DNA from: Lineus longissimus
Lineage: Eukaryota; Nemertea; Pilidiophora; Heteronemertea; Lineidae
Reading direction: 5' to 3'
Assembly: GCF_910592395.1 (NCBI RefSeq)
Contig: NC_088325.1
Coordinates: forward strand, 9,610,109-9,674,108
DNA: 64,000 nt
Shown here: positions 63,736 to 64,000 of the stretch, in pieces
Layout: each line of letters opens with the position of its first letter
Numbering within the stretch: the stretch's first letter is position 1
Notes under the pieces: model-generated
The model's database searches: none
Told to the model about the DNA's origin: nothing
What the model saw: the letters and a program-made list of their open reading frames with translations, nothing else
Position numbers and translations under genes: made by a program

Positions 63736-64000
63736 GCTTCAAGATGATATTTGAAACTTGGAATCTACAACAACCGATTTATATAACAGTCAATTACCGA
63801 CTAGCTCAAGATCTGAGGGGCATTGCCGACCGAGACGACAATAGACCATTATCAACCTCATTAGGTCCGTATGATAAACATACTGCACACAATTCAAGAG
63901 GGGACCTGTCAGCATGATCCATTCAGAGAAAGACTTGTCACAATATGCAATTAGCATGACAATAAGCATGATAAGTGCATGATACAAGTACAACATGCAA
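63736..64000. other. Intergenic, no feature seen
   Basis: Nothing recognised in the last 265 bp. Confidence 0.4.

Overview
The window looks like nuclear DNA of a metazoan, most likely a marine lophotrochozoan such as a mollusc or brachiopod. Evidence: one split gene with GT/AG introns and an animal-specific domain order, AT-rich non-coding DNA, miniature inverted-repeat elements (MITEs) about every kilobase, LINE 3' ends, tRNA-derived SINE heads and many minisatellites. The lineage is inferred from repeat style and was not tested. There are no operons, CRISPR arrays or rRNA genes.

The one gene I can name is a GRAMD1/Aster family member on the minus strand between about 31.7 kb and 22.5 kb. 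Six exons (26766-26623, 26224-26100, 25487-25295, 24804-24519, 23276 or 23234 to 23118, 22626-22506) join in phase. They encode the sterol-binding ASTER (VASt) domain, a polybasic linker, a transmembrane segment and the C-terminal helix. Upstream are a linker exon (29994-29790), a long Ser/Lys-rich exon starting with Met (31720-31115) and an acidic exon at 27497-27398 that may be an alternative first exon. The N-terminal GRAM domain and the last coding exon were not found.

Other regions. 0-9 kb: decayed repeats, MITE families A and P, a higher-order satellite (3.96-4.77 kb). 9-18 kb: SINE heads, nested foldback elements (11.0-12.3 kb), a 700-bp palindrome (14.4-15.1 kb), a LINE 3' end (17.7-18.1 kb). 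18-22 kb: an unassigned 118-codon ORF, an expanded MITE (19.0-19.5 kb), a minisatellite and a second LINE 3' end (21.4-21.7 kb). 22-32 kb: the GRAMD1 gene, with repeats that have entered its exon-intron borders. 32-64 kb: no convincing gene, but at least ten tandem arrays, foldback elements, SINEs and MITEs.

The most interesting signals are structural: (1) a foldback family with conserved GGTGGAGCTAAAAT arms and unrelated loops, in which two near-identical copies (11.7 and 56.1 kb) have the central loop exactly inverted; (2) a tandem array grown from the 3' end of a GRAMD1 exon, each unit carrying a CTCF-like CCACCAGGTGGCAC core; (3) a 31-bp minisatellite that begins inside a coding exon and repeats its splice donor; (4) a MITE family whose two arms co-vary within each copy.
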